The notes beneath the pieces were generated by a model. That model was given only the letters and a program-made list of their open reading frames with translations. It was not told where the DNA came from and did no database searches. The position numbers and the translations under genes were made by a program. From NCBI GenBank assembly GCA_961205875.1, contig OY540810.1, positions 8,432,001 to 8,496,000 on the forward strand: a DNA stretch of 64,000 bases. The letters are read 5' to 3'. Positions 1-12,420 of the stretch are shown here, piece after piece. Origin of the DNA: Sialis fuliginosa. Taxonomy: Eukaryota > Arthropoda > Insecta > Megaloptera > Sialidae. Each line of letters starts with the position of its first letter. Within the stretch, counting starts at the first letter, position 1.

Positions 1-540
1 CAGACAATTGCGACAGCTAATTTCTTATTTAACGAACTACATTCACATAGTAATATCCGTCTAACGTTACAGAATATCGATAACAGAAACTCCCATTAGA
101 TATCTACTAAAATCCTGTATTGTTTATGCATCAAACGGTGGCGACATCTAGTTTCTATCTTAACGAGTTATCGACGCGTACCATAAACAAGTGTAAATAT
201 GACATTAGCCGTATAGGTACATTGCGGAAATGTCAAAAGTACAGCTCGTACAGAAACATTTGTTGACAGTTGTACTGTAAATATTGCCATAGATAATTAC
301 TGTGCAAATATTGAGAAAGTATTAACAAGAGAAATGTCATGTAAAGATGCCCGAAACGACAGTTTTAATCGAGATTTAAGCTGAATAAGAAAGGATTGCT
401 TTTCGATGGACACTATTGATAGTCAATTCTAAAATATTAATGTAAAAAATATAATATTATTTATCAAGTGATTCTTCGTGAAATAAATCAGTATTTTAAT
501 AATATAGGTATATAAACCTAATTAAAATTGTAATTATTAT
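1..540. other. AT-rich DNA, no gene recognised
   Basis: No open frame of useful length, no splice-bounded exon and no repeat ends were recognised here. It lies directly left of a promoter-like motif cluster, so an untranslated first exon on the minus strand cannot be excluded, but nothing in the sequence shows it. Confidence 0.4.
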
Positions 541-702
541 TCCGATTGTCACGTGATTACAAATGCACATCTGTCAGTTGTATGACGTCAGAAAATATGT
601 TCAATATCAAAATACTTGATCCCTATTGGTTTATTTTAGTTTGTTTACTAGCCTCTGACGTCACGCATACCACGTGGCGTTGGATGAGCGTATGGGCGGG
701 AA
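541..702. promoter_or_regulatory. Cluster of CRE, E-box, CCAAT and E2F-type motifs
   Basis: Within 160 bp there are two perfect CRE palindromes TGACGTCA (583-590 and 656-663), two CACGTG E-boxes (550-555, the core of TCACGTGA, and 671-676), an ATTGG (inverted CCAAT, 625-629) and GGCGGGAA, an E2F-like site (695-702). These are binding motifs for CREB/ATF, bHLH, NF-Y and E2F factors. Finding this set together in AT-rich DNA suggests a promoter or enhancer. No transcript start or downstream exon could be tied to it, so its target and orientation are unknown. Chance co-occurrence remains possible. Confidence 0.35.
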
Positions 703-3539
703 ATTTTTAATTTGAATAGAAAAACAATATTTTCAGCGTTTTTTGACATTATTTTGGAAAAGAAAATAATCTAGTATCTGTTACATACATACGCACAATT
801 TACATTATGATTTAGTCAAATACTCTATTCTTTAATTGAAAGGTCTTTCTGTAATTTAGTTGTTATTATATACGCAGCTTGCTGACATATGTATACGAAT
901 GCATTCTTGTTTTATTTTAAGTTCTGAAATATCTTCTAATAAAATAAAATAAATGAGAGCCAGTTATGTTTATTTTTCTTGGCAGGAAATTGAAATAAAT
1001 TTTCTAATCGATCATTAAGATTCTCCAAGTGTTCTAATATTAAATAACTTAATTTGTTATCATAATCTCTACATACATATAAAGAGTGACTGACTCATCA
1101 ACACCCTGCTCAAACCCTTGGAATTTCAATTTTTTTACGAGAGGTTTGAAAGAATTTTTTTTTATGCATTTATCTACGTACTGCTTTTATTATAAACGTG
1201 AATTTAAAAAAAATACACTTCTATTTAAAAATTATTCCGGACTAACAATATTTACAAATATGTAGTATTAGATTTTATAAATTGTAAATGAAAACGAATA
1301 CAACGCGGGTGAAGCCGTAGACGGGCGCCGCTAATATAGATATAAATATTTAAACATTTATTAATATTAAATTCTGTATACATTTGAAAAAGATGTACGT
1401 ATTAAAAAATCTGGTAACCAAATTAGATATTTTTGTTTTCTGTGTGTACCTACCTATTTTAATTAAATTTTTTAATTTAAAATTAATCTTTTCTCAAACA
1501 GATATTATAACACCTCAGGCTAATAGAAAAATATTTTTGTATAGATATATTTTGAATATATGAATAATTCACAATACAAACAAAACTTAAAAGAATATGT
1601 TATTAAATCAACCGAAGAAATAATTGAAATAAATATAATTTTCATAGTTGTATTAGACATTTTTTACTTTCTTATACATATGTATATGAAATATACATAT
1701 ATTGTAGTATAAATATGGTAGACTGGGGTCAATCGAAACATTTTTGAGAAAGTTGCTTACTCTGACTACATTTAAACTCCGATATGAATGTCAATACGCT
1801 TAAATTACAGCCAATTTACCTGGGTACAAAGGGGCAGTACTGTTCTAGCTTCATATGTACCAATAAAATATCTAGACGTATTTAAAAATAGACATGGAAA
1901 TTGTTGATACATGTAGAAAAAATTATTTTCTATAATTTATGTCCCATTAATTTTATTCTACATATATTTTATTAATTTGTCAGTATTACGTATAAGAAAG
2001 TCCAGTGGCTTTCATGGCATATTAAGGGTTATATGGACGGACAATCAGATACAAAAGTAGCTAAATTTTGAAATATACAAATATCTGCGTTATAAATATC
2101 GTAATAGATGTTATAAATAATACAAATTATAACTAGAGTCGTTAACTTACATATATGAAGCTAATTTTTCCTCTCCAATGACTATTTTGTTAAATTTATA
2201 CAAATTCTAATAAAGATAGTTTATTATTTTGACACTGACTATACGGCAAATTGAACCTAACAAAAATATATTTTAAACATAATTTACGTTATTTATAGCT
2301 GCAAATTAATAAATATAAATTATATAATTATTAAAAATACGCAATCCTGTGTTATAAATATAACAATTATTGTTATTTATCATTATTAACATAAATATTT
2401 CACATTCTAATTATCAGTTTTCACAACGCTATTGTCATTTTCAGGTTGGTAAATATTGCTGTCAAACACTAATAGAATATCTTGATATTTTATTATTTAT
2501 GCACTTTTAATTGCACTATGTAATAAATTTTTCTTTAATTCTCTATAAGAAACATAATATATGACCTAATTATAAAAAACAAAGATCTTTTATAATCGTT
2601 TTTTCAAAAAATACTTTGTTTACATTGTTATCAAATTTACATGCATAACAATCATAGAGCGGGAAATTTAAAATTTTGTTGTATTATAATTTATTTCTCG
2701 GAAACGGTTTAGTGAAAACATATGATATTTTGCATAATTGTTCAATTAATCAAATACTACACTCCCTCAAAAAATTAGAAAATCGGTAGCATTTTATCAA
2801 TGTGTTTTACCTAAAAAATGCCGAAAAATATCAGTTTCCCATAAGAACACATGTTAAATTTAAATCAATATAATTCCTAAACGGCTTAGTGAATCAATTT
2901 AATATTTTGTCTATTGCATAAGAATGCTAATGGGAACATTCCAACCAAATTTCATGTATTTGGTAGCATTTTGAAATACATCCAATACATCCTTAATAAA
3001 GATTTCCCTCAAGAAACATTCTCTTTAATAATAAGGTAAACTTGAAAGTTAATTCATAATTTGATGAACAATTCAAAGAAAATTAACTGTTTGTTTACAA
3101 AGTCCAGAAGTTAAATAAAAATTTAGAGCGTTGGGAATCAACTTTCTGGCAAAGTTTTTGTACATGAAACTCTAAAGTTTGCCAACGACGAAAGATATGC
3201 GCGGTGTATCTATATAATAATTATAAATATCAGTAGCGACTTGCCAATTTCTTCAACCTAGGAAAGTATTAATTATAATTATATTAAATAAAACCTCAAA
3301 CTACCAGAACCAAAATAACTAGGTAGGTATAACTATTATATCTATATTTTTATGTTGGTGTCATTGATCTGATGTATTCGTTCATAAAATTTAGTCACCA
3401 TTTCCTAGACCAGAATTTCCTAAACTATTTTCCGTGGAAAGGGTCCCGTGAAAAAATATCCAAATTAATATTCAATTATTTTAAATGCTGCGACAAGTTT
3501 AATCATGTTTGAAAATCATACAGTAATTTACATTTACAT
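703..3539. other. AT-rich repeat-derived DNA without a gene
   Basis: No coding region is visible. Two diverged half-repeats sharing the phrase 'aaacgg.ttagtgaa' followed by 'atattttg' lie at about 2,701-2,740 and 2,878-2,912. Around 1,300-1,325 is a short GC-richer tail (gcgggtgaagccg) of the kind left by old dispersed elements. The rest is unassigned. Confidence 0.4.
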
Positions 3540-4389
3540 TTCACGATGAAAGGAACAAATTCGTTTAAAATTCAGGTAATTATTTTGTGGAAAAACGCTC
3601 GGACCCGTCGATTAGTATTTTTAGTTGCGGATTTTTTGACATAAGAAAATTGTATACAGAGTGTCTCAGGAAAAACATATGCAGTCATCATTGATTTTTT
3701 TAAATGGAACACCCTATATATTATACCATTTTTGAATTGTGCGGTAAATTCTGAACACTTTTTGTACAGCATATCATATCTCTAAAATCAGTGGTTTTCG
3801 GAATAAAGACGTTTGAAAATTGACATTTTGAAATAAACACAAGTCATATAAAATGTTTAAATTGAAAAAATACACCTTGAATATTTTTTTAAAAGCCAAC
3901 AAAAACATTCTGGTATTGCAAAAAAAAAGAAAAAAAGAAAAAAAGAAGAAAAAAAAGGAAAAAAAAGTTCAATGTTTTTTCTTTTTTTTCTTCTTTTTTT
4001 CTTTTTTTTGCAATACCAGAATGTTTTTGTTGGCTTTTAAAAAAATATTCAAGGTGTATTTTTTCAATTTAAACATTTTATATGACTTGTGTTTATTTCA
4101 AAATGTCAATTTTCAAACGTCTTTATTCCGAAAACCACTGATTTTAGAGATATGATATGCTGTACAAAAAGTGTTCAGAATTTACCGCACAATTCAAAAA
4201 TGGTATAATATATAGGGTGTTCCATTTAAAAAAATCAATGATGACTGCATATGTTTTTCCTGAGACACTCTGTATACAATTTTCTTATGTCAAAAAATCC
4301 GCAACTAAAAATACTAATCGACGGGTCCGAGCGTTTTTCCACAAAATAATTACCTGAATTTTAAACGAATTTGTTCCTTTCATCGTGAA
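3540..4389. repeat. 850-bp near-perfect palindrome (foldback)
   Basis: The two halves are reverse complements about a centre between 3,964 and 3,965. A 201-bp frame at 3,572-3,772 (minus) and its mirror at 4,157-4,357 (plus) encode identical peptides, and every mirrored position checked sums to 7,929, so no indel separates the arms. The arms (about 380 bp each) appear identical by eye. Only the central ~88 bp, an A-rich tract meeting a T-rich tract, breaks the symmetry. Left and right flanks diverge one base beyond the ends. No transposase is encoded. It may be a recent foldback element, a recent inverted duplication, or a sequencing/assembly fold-back artefact. Confidence 0.9.
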
Positions 4390-4615
4390 CGCACTTACAT
4401 TGTTAGAAAATAACTAAGATGTTCCATTAAATTTTCAGGATTTGCGGAGTGGTCCGTTGTAAAAAAAGTTTAAGAAATGTTATCCTAGACAATATTTTAA
4501 AAATATATTTGTAGTGAGCATAGACAATAAGCATGGACTGTGTATCTGATTCGAAAATCGAGTCTTTACAAAAAAAGAGATAGAACGTAGTCTGGGTCTA
4601 TGCTTGTTTTTATTT

Positions 4616-4972
4616 AAACACTAGCGAACCCCTCCTGGCTTCGCACGGGAGTTAATATTCCACCCCCTGTCACGTATGGAGGATTATAATTAGATTTATT
4701 AGATTCGGCGGGAAAAATACCATAAATGTAAAGGTTTTAAGGGGAGAAAGAACCCCCTATCTCGCATAGGAGCAGGGTTATTTACGATTTTTTCCGACTT
4801 GATTTACCATTATGGTCAGGGTCACTGCTTATTCCTTATGTTGACTAACGTAAGAAAATATATCCCATAACTTGGCCCCACAACATATCTATGAAACACG
4901 TAAATCGGATGAGTGGTTATCGAGTTATACGCGCACAAACGGACAAACAGACGTTGGGCTTTATAATATACA
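4616..4972 (-). repeat. Dispersed repeat, copy 1 (CGCACGGG-type end)
   Basis: Read on the minus strand this matches 16,468-16,730 and 33,085-33,310. Shared parts are a 'ctgtttgt' start, a 'cttatc.gattta.gtgtt' block, 'gttacgttaggtaa' and 'aataagcagtgatgataat.gtaaatcaa.tcgg'. The left end here carries 'ggcttcgcacggg', a GC-rich end common in insect dispersed repeats. No coding capacity is visible. Confidence 0.6.
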
Positions 4973-5116
4973 TATATGAGTGAAAAAAAATATAGAGTAT
5001 TGTTTGGGTTGTATCTTTATCTTCACTTTTGTGAACCAAATATAATACATTATGTTAATACAGAATGCGCAAGTCTATTAAATCAGTTTCCCAACTTTTT
5101 TTTGCATCAAGACACA

Positions 5117-5260
5117 CTAGGGTTGCACACGAGACGGATGAGCAAGGTAAAAAAATATATTTACCTGTCTCGTCTCAGTCTCGTCTTGTACACGTGATCT
5201 AGATTGAGACGAGATAGAAAACGTGACCGAGAAAAGTATTGTCTCGGCGTGCAGCCCTAG
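5117..5260. mobile_element. Short MITE with CTAGGGYTGCAC ends
   Basis: The left end ctagggttgcacacgagac and the right end gtctcggcgtgcagccctag are inverted copies with few mismatches, enclosing about 105 bp that itself repeats the gtctcgtctc motif. It is only 144 bp, with no protein. No convincing target-site duplication is visible, so the superfamily is not assigned. Confidence 0.6.
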
Positions 5261-5392
5261 AACAAACTAATCAGATTATAACACTAGCAAGGCTCACTGA
5301 AGAATCATTATAGGTACAAACGTTTACATATTTCTTAACACGAGAGTCATCGATTATACACACAGAGGTAAGAAACATTGTGTACCTTAGCA

Positions 5393-5731
5393 CAGTGGCG
5401 TATTTACGTTAAGTGCCACCCTGGGCAAAAAACAAATTGCCGCCCTTTTTACCAAGGGAAAATACAATTTAAGTCAAAATTACTATATGAACTGAAAAGT
5501 GATAACTGTTTTTATAAGTGATGTAGAACAAAATATAATATAAATTAAAAACTAGGGACCTTTTTTTTGGCCACATCAATTGAAATTCCTATTTATTAAA
5601 CAAAAGTCGCACTACTAATTTTTTGTCTTCCTATTTATTATATTCTGTATTAAACTAAAAGAAACTAAAGAATCTGCCGCCCCTCTCAGCCTTCCGCCCT
5701 AGGCCATGGCCCCATGGTAAATACGCCACTG
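5393..5731. mobile_element. hAT-type MITE with exact 8-bp target duplication
   Basis: The terminal inverted repeats are CAGTGGCGTATTTAC on the left and its complement on the right (5,717-5,731). They are flanked by a perfect 8-bp direct repeat CCTTAGCA (5,385-5,392 and 5,732-5,739). An 8-bp duplication with CAGTGGCG-type ends is characteristic of hAT elements. The 339-bp body has no coding capacity, so it is a non-autonomous copy. The intact duplication suggests a fairly recent insertion. Confidence 0.85.
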
Positions 5732-6040
5732 CCTTAGCATATTTCTGTTAATTTAAAAAAAATTAAATCCTTTGAGGTAAATTACTACTATTTCGAATAT
5801 TATCAACTTTTTTATTTATAAAAAATCACTAATATAGCGAGGGTACGTGTGGTCCTCTTCCAGGAAGAAATGTATTAAACAGCGATATTCAAAAATGCAG
5901 TTTTGAATAAGTGCATTTTAAAATCGTATTTATCTCTTATTTTTTATTTTAATCCAAATATATAGTTATCAATGAGACCACCTCTAAAAAATGTATGAAT
6001 TCATATCTATTCATATGTTTGCTGAATAGTTGATATTTAA

Positions 6041-6606
6041 CAGTGCTTCCCAACCTTTTTTAACAGAGCATATTATTTTGTAGAATTCACAAAAGTAAAT
6101 TAATTTAATATACATTTTTATATATTTTATATATTTATATATAAAATAATATATAATACAAAGTAAGCACAATAATTTCTTCATCAACGAAAATAAGTAT
6201 AAATGTATGTAGTTTTATACTTACACTTTAAAAAACCGATGAACGTAGTCGACCAAGCGATGCAGTATTGGTTTGGCAGGGGATGCAAGGGGTGAAAATT
6301 ATTTTTTCGTAAATAACTTCATTACGGCTAATTTTATTGAAAACCGTTTCAAATTTTTGTATACCTCTTTTTTAAACCTTTAATTCGTTTTTTATTTTAT
6401 TCCAATACAATAAAAATTGACCGAGATACGGCCGTTTGATTGACACTAATCAATTAATAAATTAAATGCTTTTTACTTGAAAAGTTCAAGTTATAACCGG
6501 TTGAAGTTAAACAAAAAACATAATATTTTTGAAATATGTATTTTAAATTTTGAAAACCTTCTAATTGAGCTAAACAAAATCATATAAAACCGGTTAAGAA
6601 TCACTG
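6041..6606. mobile_element. hAT-like MITE, degraded ends
   Basis: The left end CAGTGCTTCCCAACC and the right end ggttaagaatcactg form imperfect inverted repeats of the hAT CAGTG..CCCAA type. Flanking sequences (atatttaa and atttgaat) are only similar, so the target duplication is eroded or misplaced. There is no open reading frame. An internal 'ttatataaccggtt'-like block is AT-rich and uninformative. Confidence 0.5.
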
Positions 6607-7251
6607 ATTTGAATTGTAAAAAAGTGTTGAAACAAATTTAATAACTAATGAATATATCATTGTAATATATACCTGCTCTGTTGTTTATAATATTCATTTA
6701 TCTTCATAAACTTGAAATTCGAAATTTATGCCGAATGTTATTGCTGTTCAAAGCACTCAATTATAAAATGAGTTGACAGATATGTGTATAATATTTGCTG
6801 GTTCGTGAAGTAATTTAATATTATGTTATCTTCATGTTCACTTGTTTAACTACGTCTTAAATATTTTATTGTTTAAAGTGTGTTGAAAATAATTATCATG
6901 AGATCCTTAAGATATCTTATTTTTTAATAATTTATTAGCATGAACATATGTTAACATTTGACATTTAACTGTTTCCATCTTAACGTCTTCATTTCTTATT
7001 ATAATAGTTTTCTGTAATAAAAATTAAAATAATTTATTTATTTGGTACATTGCCATTATTGAATATTTGTTATAACTTATGGAAGTATCAAGGTTTATTT
7101 GAACATTAAATCTTATTTATTTTTTTTATTTTTTATTTTTTTTACTACCCACTATATTATTATGACGTGCAGCAAATCCAGAGAGTTAAATTTCGGTACA
7201 TTTAAATAAAGTCGACCATATCTCCGAAACAAATTAGCGTAGCGTATTAAT
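6607..7251. other. AT-rich DNA, nothing recognised
   Basis: No gene, element end or regulatory cluster was recognised. A T/A-rich simple tract lies at about 7,115-7,145. Confidence 0.4.
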
Positions 7252-7587
7252 TGCTTCCTCGCAATATCGAAGATACGATAAGCTTTGTGATCGTTTCAGA
7301 TTGAAACAAAAAAAATATTCTCCGATTTCAAAATTTTAAATTTATCTTTCCGTTTCACGTCAAGACAAACATTTTTCGTTCCATGTCTGTCCGTGTGTGT
7401 ATAAAATATTCAGGTGCGTTTTAAGAAAAATTTCGAACTAATATTTTTTAGTAAAATTGTATAAAAATTAAATGGTTAACCAATTCCAGGCAACACTATT
7501 GGTTTTTATTTAAATTGTTAAATAATTAACTACCTTTGGTGAATTTAGTACGAGGAAGCACTGTGCATTTACTTGGCAGATTATTTT
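7252..7587 (+). repeat. TGCTTCCTCG dispersed family, copy 1
   Basis: It begins TGCTTCCTCGCAATATCGAA and ends at cgaggaagcactgtgcattt plus 'acttggcagat' and a T-rich tail. The first 10 bases are the perfect inverted complement of CGAGGAAGCA (7,551-7,560). Other copies lie at 12,421, 13,772 (inverted), 29,131 and, as fragments, 34,745 and 46,876. This copy lacks the central part found in the longest copy. It is non-coding, and its superfamily is unassigned. Confidence 0.75.
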
Positions 7588-8114
7588 ATTTTCTCTGCTA
7601 TTTTATAGCGAACAAAAAAGCATTTTACGATTTTGTCGGTTTTTGCGATAGATTCTCAATGCCTTCCGCTAGGAATCCAAGGTCACGAAATGGGATGTTT
7701 TTCATGTTTGAGTGAACCCATTTATTCAATAATTTGTGTGGTATAAATTAACGCATTTTTATTTAGCTTCGGAGACTGGCATAATATTAGCTACACTTTT
7801 TATAAATAATGAAATTATTGTTTTATTTATTGATGAACGGAGAAGCTGGAATCATGTCAACCATTTGGAGACGTTTTTTCTTTACATTGTACGTAGTTTC
7901 TTATAACAAGATTAACTTTTATTATATTTTTTGTGTAATTTGTTCATATTTTTGTAAAAAACGATAAAATGTTTTTACTTTTCGTAAAAAAAATCCCCAA
8001 AAAGGGCTTAAAAGTCTATTCCTAGACTAAAACATCTACTTAAATAATTTATTTATCACATATTGATTTATATAAAACTATATCTACGTAATTTATGTCA
8101 TCAAAAATTAACTT
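7588..8114. other. AT-rich DNA, nothing recognised
   Basis: No gene or element boundary was recognised between the dispersed repeat and the satellite array. Confidence 0.4.
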
Positions 8115-9655
8115 TCATTAATTAACAAAATAATTATAACATAATCAAATTATCATAAACCGAAAACTGGGTAAGAATTCTTCCAAATACTTCTCTAAAA
8201 CAGTAAAACAAAATAAAATAAGAATCTCTACACTAATTTATCAAATCATACGGCCACATTCCAATTGACATTAACAAACTATAATTTCTAACATAATTAA
8301 ACTATCATAAACCCAAAAATGGGAAAGAATTCATCCAAATACCTCTCTAAAAGAGTAAAACAAAATAAAATAAGATTCTCTACACTAATTTATCAAATCA
8401 TACGGCCATATTATTCCAATTGACATTAACAAACTATAATTTCTAACATAATTAAAATATCATAAACCGAAAACTGGGTAAGAATTCTTCCAAATACTTC
8501 TCTAAAACAGTAAAACAAAATAAAATAAGAATCTCTACACTAATTTATCAAATCATACGGCAACATTCCAATTGACATTAACAAACTATAATTTCTAACA
8601 TAATTAAACTATCATAAACCCAAAAATGGGAAAGAATTCATCCAAATACCTCTCTAAAAGAGTAAAACAAAATAAAATAAGATTCTCTACACTAATTTAT
8701 CAAATCAAACGGCCATATTCCAATTAACATTAACAAACTATAATTTCTAATATAATTAAAATATCATAAACCGAAAGCTGGGTAAGAATTCTACCAAATA
8801 CCTCTCTAAAACAGTAAAACAAAATAAAATAAGAATATTTATACTAATTTATCAAATCATAAGGCCACATTCCAATTGACATTAACAAACTATAATTTCT
8901 AACATAATTAAACTATCATAAACCCAAAAATGGGAAAGAATTCATCCAAATACCTCTCTAAAAGAGTAAAACAAAATAAAATAAGATTCTCTACACTAAT
9001 TTATCAAATCATACGGCCATATTCCAATTAACATTAACAAACTATAATTTCTAATATAATTAAAATATCATAAACCGAAAGCTGGGTAAGAATTCTTCCA
9101 AATACCTCTCTAAAACAGTAAAACAAAATAAAATAAGAATATTTATACTAATTTATCAAATCATACGGCCACATTCCAATTGACATTAACAAACTATAAT
9201 TTCTAACATAATTAAACTATCATAAACCCAAAAATGGGAAATAATTCATCCAAATACCTCTCTAAAATAGTAAAACAAAATAAAATAAGATTCTCTACAC
9301 TAATTTATCAAATCATACGGCCATATTATTCCAATTGACATTAACAAACTATAATTTCTAACATAATTAAAATACATATCATAAACCGAAAACTGGGTAA
9401 GAAATCTTCCAAATACTTCTCTAAAACAGTATAAAAAAATATTAATCTCCACACTAATTATCAAATCATATGGCCATATTCCGATTGACATTAACAAACT
9501 ATATTTTCTAACATAATTAAACTATCATAAACTCAAAAATTGGTAAGAATTCTTCCAAATATCTCTCTAAAAGAGTAAAACAAAATAAAATAAGAATGTT
9601 CACACTAATTTATCAAATCATACGGCCATATTCTAATTGACATTAACAAACTGTA
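8115..9655. repeat. Ten-copy ~152-bp satellite with alternating A/B monomers
   Basis: Ten monomers can be phased on the word cataaacc, at 8,154, 8,306, 8,461, 8,613, 8,765, 8,917, 9,069, 9,221, 9,380 and 9,526. The spacing is mostly 152 bp, with 155, 159 and 146 at three junctions. Odd copies are type A (cgaaaactgggtaagaattc, cttccaaatac, aaaacag). Even copies are type B (ccaaaaatgggaaagaattc, catccaaatac, aaaagag). The real repeating unit is therefore a ~304-bp A-B dimer present five times. The last B copy is a hybrid. Units 3 and 4 share private changes (gctggg, agaatatttata). Reading frames inside the array are chance. Confidence 0.93.
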
Positions 9656-12420
9656 CGGCACACGGTCCATGGACTTTACTACAAGAAACTTCATCAACAT
9701 GGGGCCAACTGAGCAAACGTCTCGGTGTAAAGTTTGTCGTGTGGGGGTGGGGGGTTTAAGTATGCGAACGCCGTTGAGAAAATGAGGCGTGAGAAGGACG
9801 GCGATAGATAGAGAGTGCAGACTTGATGCGGGATAAATCCTAAGGGATATTCTCTTATGAGGAACGTTAAACTCTGGACAGATGTTAACATGGAAGGGAT
9901 TTACTTACCTAATCGAAAAGACTCCAATTGTTTGAAATTGGATCACATTATATTTTTGTTTATGTGTTAGATCAGAGGACAGATAGGGTAGTGTTTTTGT
10001 GTAACGATCTTTAGTACTTTAGATGATAAGAAAATCTAAACAAGATATTTAGAACTGAAAGGTACATTTGGTAAAAATAAAGTACATTTGAAGATGATTA
10101 ATTTATTTTTAGTGATGTAGAGATACTCCATTAAGAGTTTTGAAATTGTCGCGAGCGGTGACGCGATTTATTAAAAAAATAATTTATGTATTATTTTAGC
10201 AGGAATAAAAAATAAAATTAAAATTGAACATGGTTGTGTAAGAGACTTGGCTACTACAATCAATCAGAAATCGATTCGAGTTGTCAGAATTCTAACTTTT
10301 ACTATGAGTATCTCTAAGTGATGGCAAAAAACACAACTCATTGGGTTACAAAAAGATATTAAGTATTTTTTTCTTTTTACTCGAAAATAAATATATTATA
10401 ATTCGTTAAAAAAAATTGTGGCGTCGTTTTTTTTTTTTAAATCTCAACATATTATAATTCAAGATTTATATTTTTCGCGAAAGCAACCAATTTGACATAT
10501 ATGTCTCAAATTTCAGCTCAACCAGTCCAGTAGTATTTCAGTTATGCTATGGATAGACGGACAAAAAAACTTCGAAACTAGGGCTTCCATTTTGAAAGAA
10601 TCCTAAGAAGAAATTAATTTAGAATAAAATCTAACATCTACAGAACATTCCAAATTACATAATAAAAGAAACATGTTTCATTATCTGAAAACTTTTTCCA
10701 AGATATTTTTGAAAACGATGATAATAAAAAACATTTGATTCGTCCTTAAAAAGGTAATACGTGTGCAGAACTCCAAATAAAGTTTTAATATTTTAATGGT
10801 CTATCTTTTCAAAATCGTTGTACAAAACTTTATTTAATCGTTGTAAAAGTAAGTAAGATAATTTACAAGATTAAGGTTTTCCAGGAATTTTTTGTATTCA
10901 CGATCGCCTGAAGCATTTACGCCGTTTCCATTCCAAATTAACTTGTATTTATTTTAAAGTTTATAAATTCTTGTTTGAAGTTACTGTTTTAAATGACTGC
11001 TCTAAAAGTATATCAATATTTATGTATTTAAAGACTTGCTAGCTCCACCTTTTCCAAAAAGTTTTAAAAGATATTAAAAAAAAGGTTATTTTTTTATTAA
11101 CGTATATAATTGTTTTTTATATAATTTTTAGAATGTTTCACTTTCTGAAAAAGACCGAAAGAATTTTCTCTATTTATATCGCAAATATATGATAGAGTGT
11201 AGACCAAGGCGAATCATTAATTTTTCTTCAATGACAAAAATACAATCAAATACCAGTTTTATTATTATTTCCAAATTTAAACTCATTTAGCTTCGGCTTT
11301 GTGCAATAAAATAATATACATATTATACATACAAACGTAAAATTTCTCATCCCACAACGAAATGATTAACTAAATAGGAAATTATTTGATTCGCCCCAAA
11401 ACTGAAGATATAACGGATCACCATTTTAAATCTCATAAAAATTTTAATTCTTTTCGCTCTCATCGCTGGCAAGAACTAATTATATTATAGCGCAATATGT
11501 CTCTGCTAGCACTTTTAAAAATAGAAACAATTGAAAACTGTCTTAATTTGCCTCGGTCTACCTCATATCTTAAAATGTCAATCATTTTGAAGTCAAAACG
11601 ATTTTGATACTTTATCAATTTAGTTAACTATATTTTATTAAATTAGTCGTTTTTAACAATTATTTGACTTAATTCCGTTCAAGAACATGTTCCCGACATA
11701 AAAACTTTAATATTAAAATATATTACATACACAAAAAGGACTGTATAAACTCTCTACTACATTTTATTAAACATGTTTTAACATAAATTCTTGGAGTTAA
11801 AGTGTGGTACAAGATAAAAAACTGAAATTACCAATTTCGGTTGTTGACTCTTCCTTTTGCTTTAACAACTGTGGTAAAGCTACCCCTGTCCTTTCGTGTT
11901 TACTGATAGTACGACAGATTTAGTGTCCTTCTTAAACCTACTACACTTTACTGTCGGTATTAAGAAACCGGAATTCACGTGGACTGGATTATTGCTGAAA
12001 AAATATATATGTCAACTGCGGTTTGAAAGTTTCTAATAAAATTTGGCACTGTTTTATTCGTGGTATTAAGAATATTTTATCAAAGGTGAAGCTTCCAACG
12101 TTCTGGTGATTTCATTAATTTGAAATTATTTACGTAGTTTTTGAAGAAACGACTTTAACTTTTGGTTTATTATATCTCGATATTGAAGGTATTTTTCAGT
12201 TACGAAATTTCCATGGATCACGTATTTAAAAATATCAATTTATATTTTATTTGAACATACAATAATTTAAATAATGAAAAAATGTAGTATACCGAAAGTC
12301 GGAAGAAATAAAATATTATATGACAGCAGGGTGAAAAATTATTATCAAAAACTGTAAGTTTGACACAATGCGGGAAATTTTTCACAGATTATGTGAATTC
12401 AGTAATCAGGTATTTCATGT
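9656..12420. other. Non-coding DNA with a GC-richer block beside the satellite
   Basis: 9,660-9,890 has a different composition from the array and holds a G-run (gtgggggtggggggttt), but no convincing exon. About 10,440-10,590 looks like an old dispersed repeat, with 'caaatttcagctcaaccagtc' and 'gatagacggacaaaaa' phrases typical of degenerate insect repeats. The remainder is AT-rich and unassigned. Confidence 0.4.

Noticed and set aside
3572..4357. Two identical 66-codon frames on opposite strands
   Set aside because: They exist only because the region is a palindrome; no protein family is recognisable.
8115..9655. CRISPR-like array
   Set aside because: Units are ~152 bp, contiguous and variable throughout, with no short constant repeat and unique spacers; it is a eukaryotic satellite.
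9660..9890. GC-richer block beside the satellite as a possible exon
   Set aside because: Frames are short, no domain is recognisable, and no convincing acceptor-donor pair bounds it.
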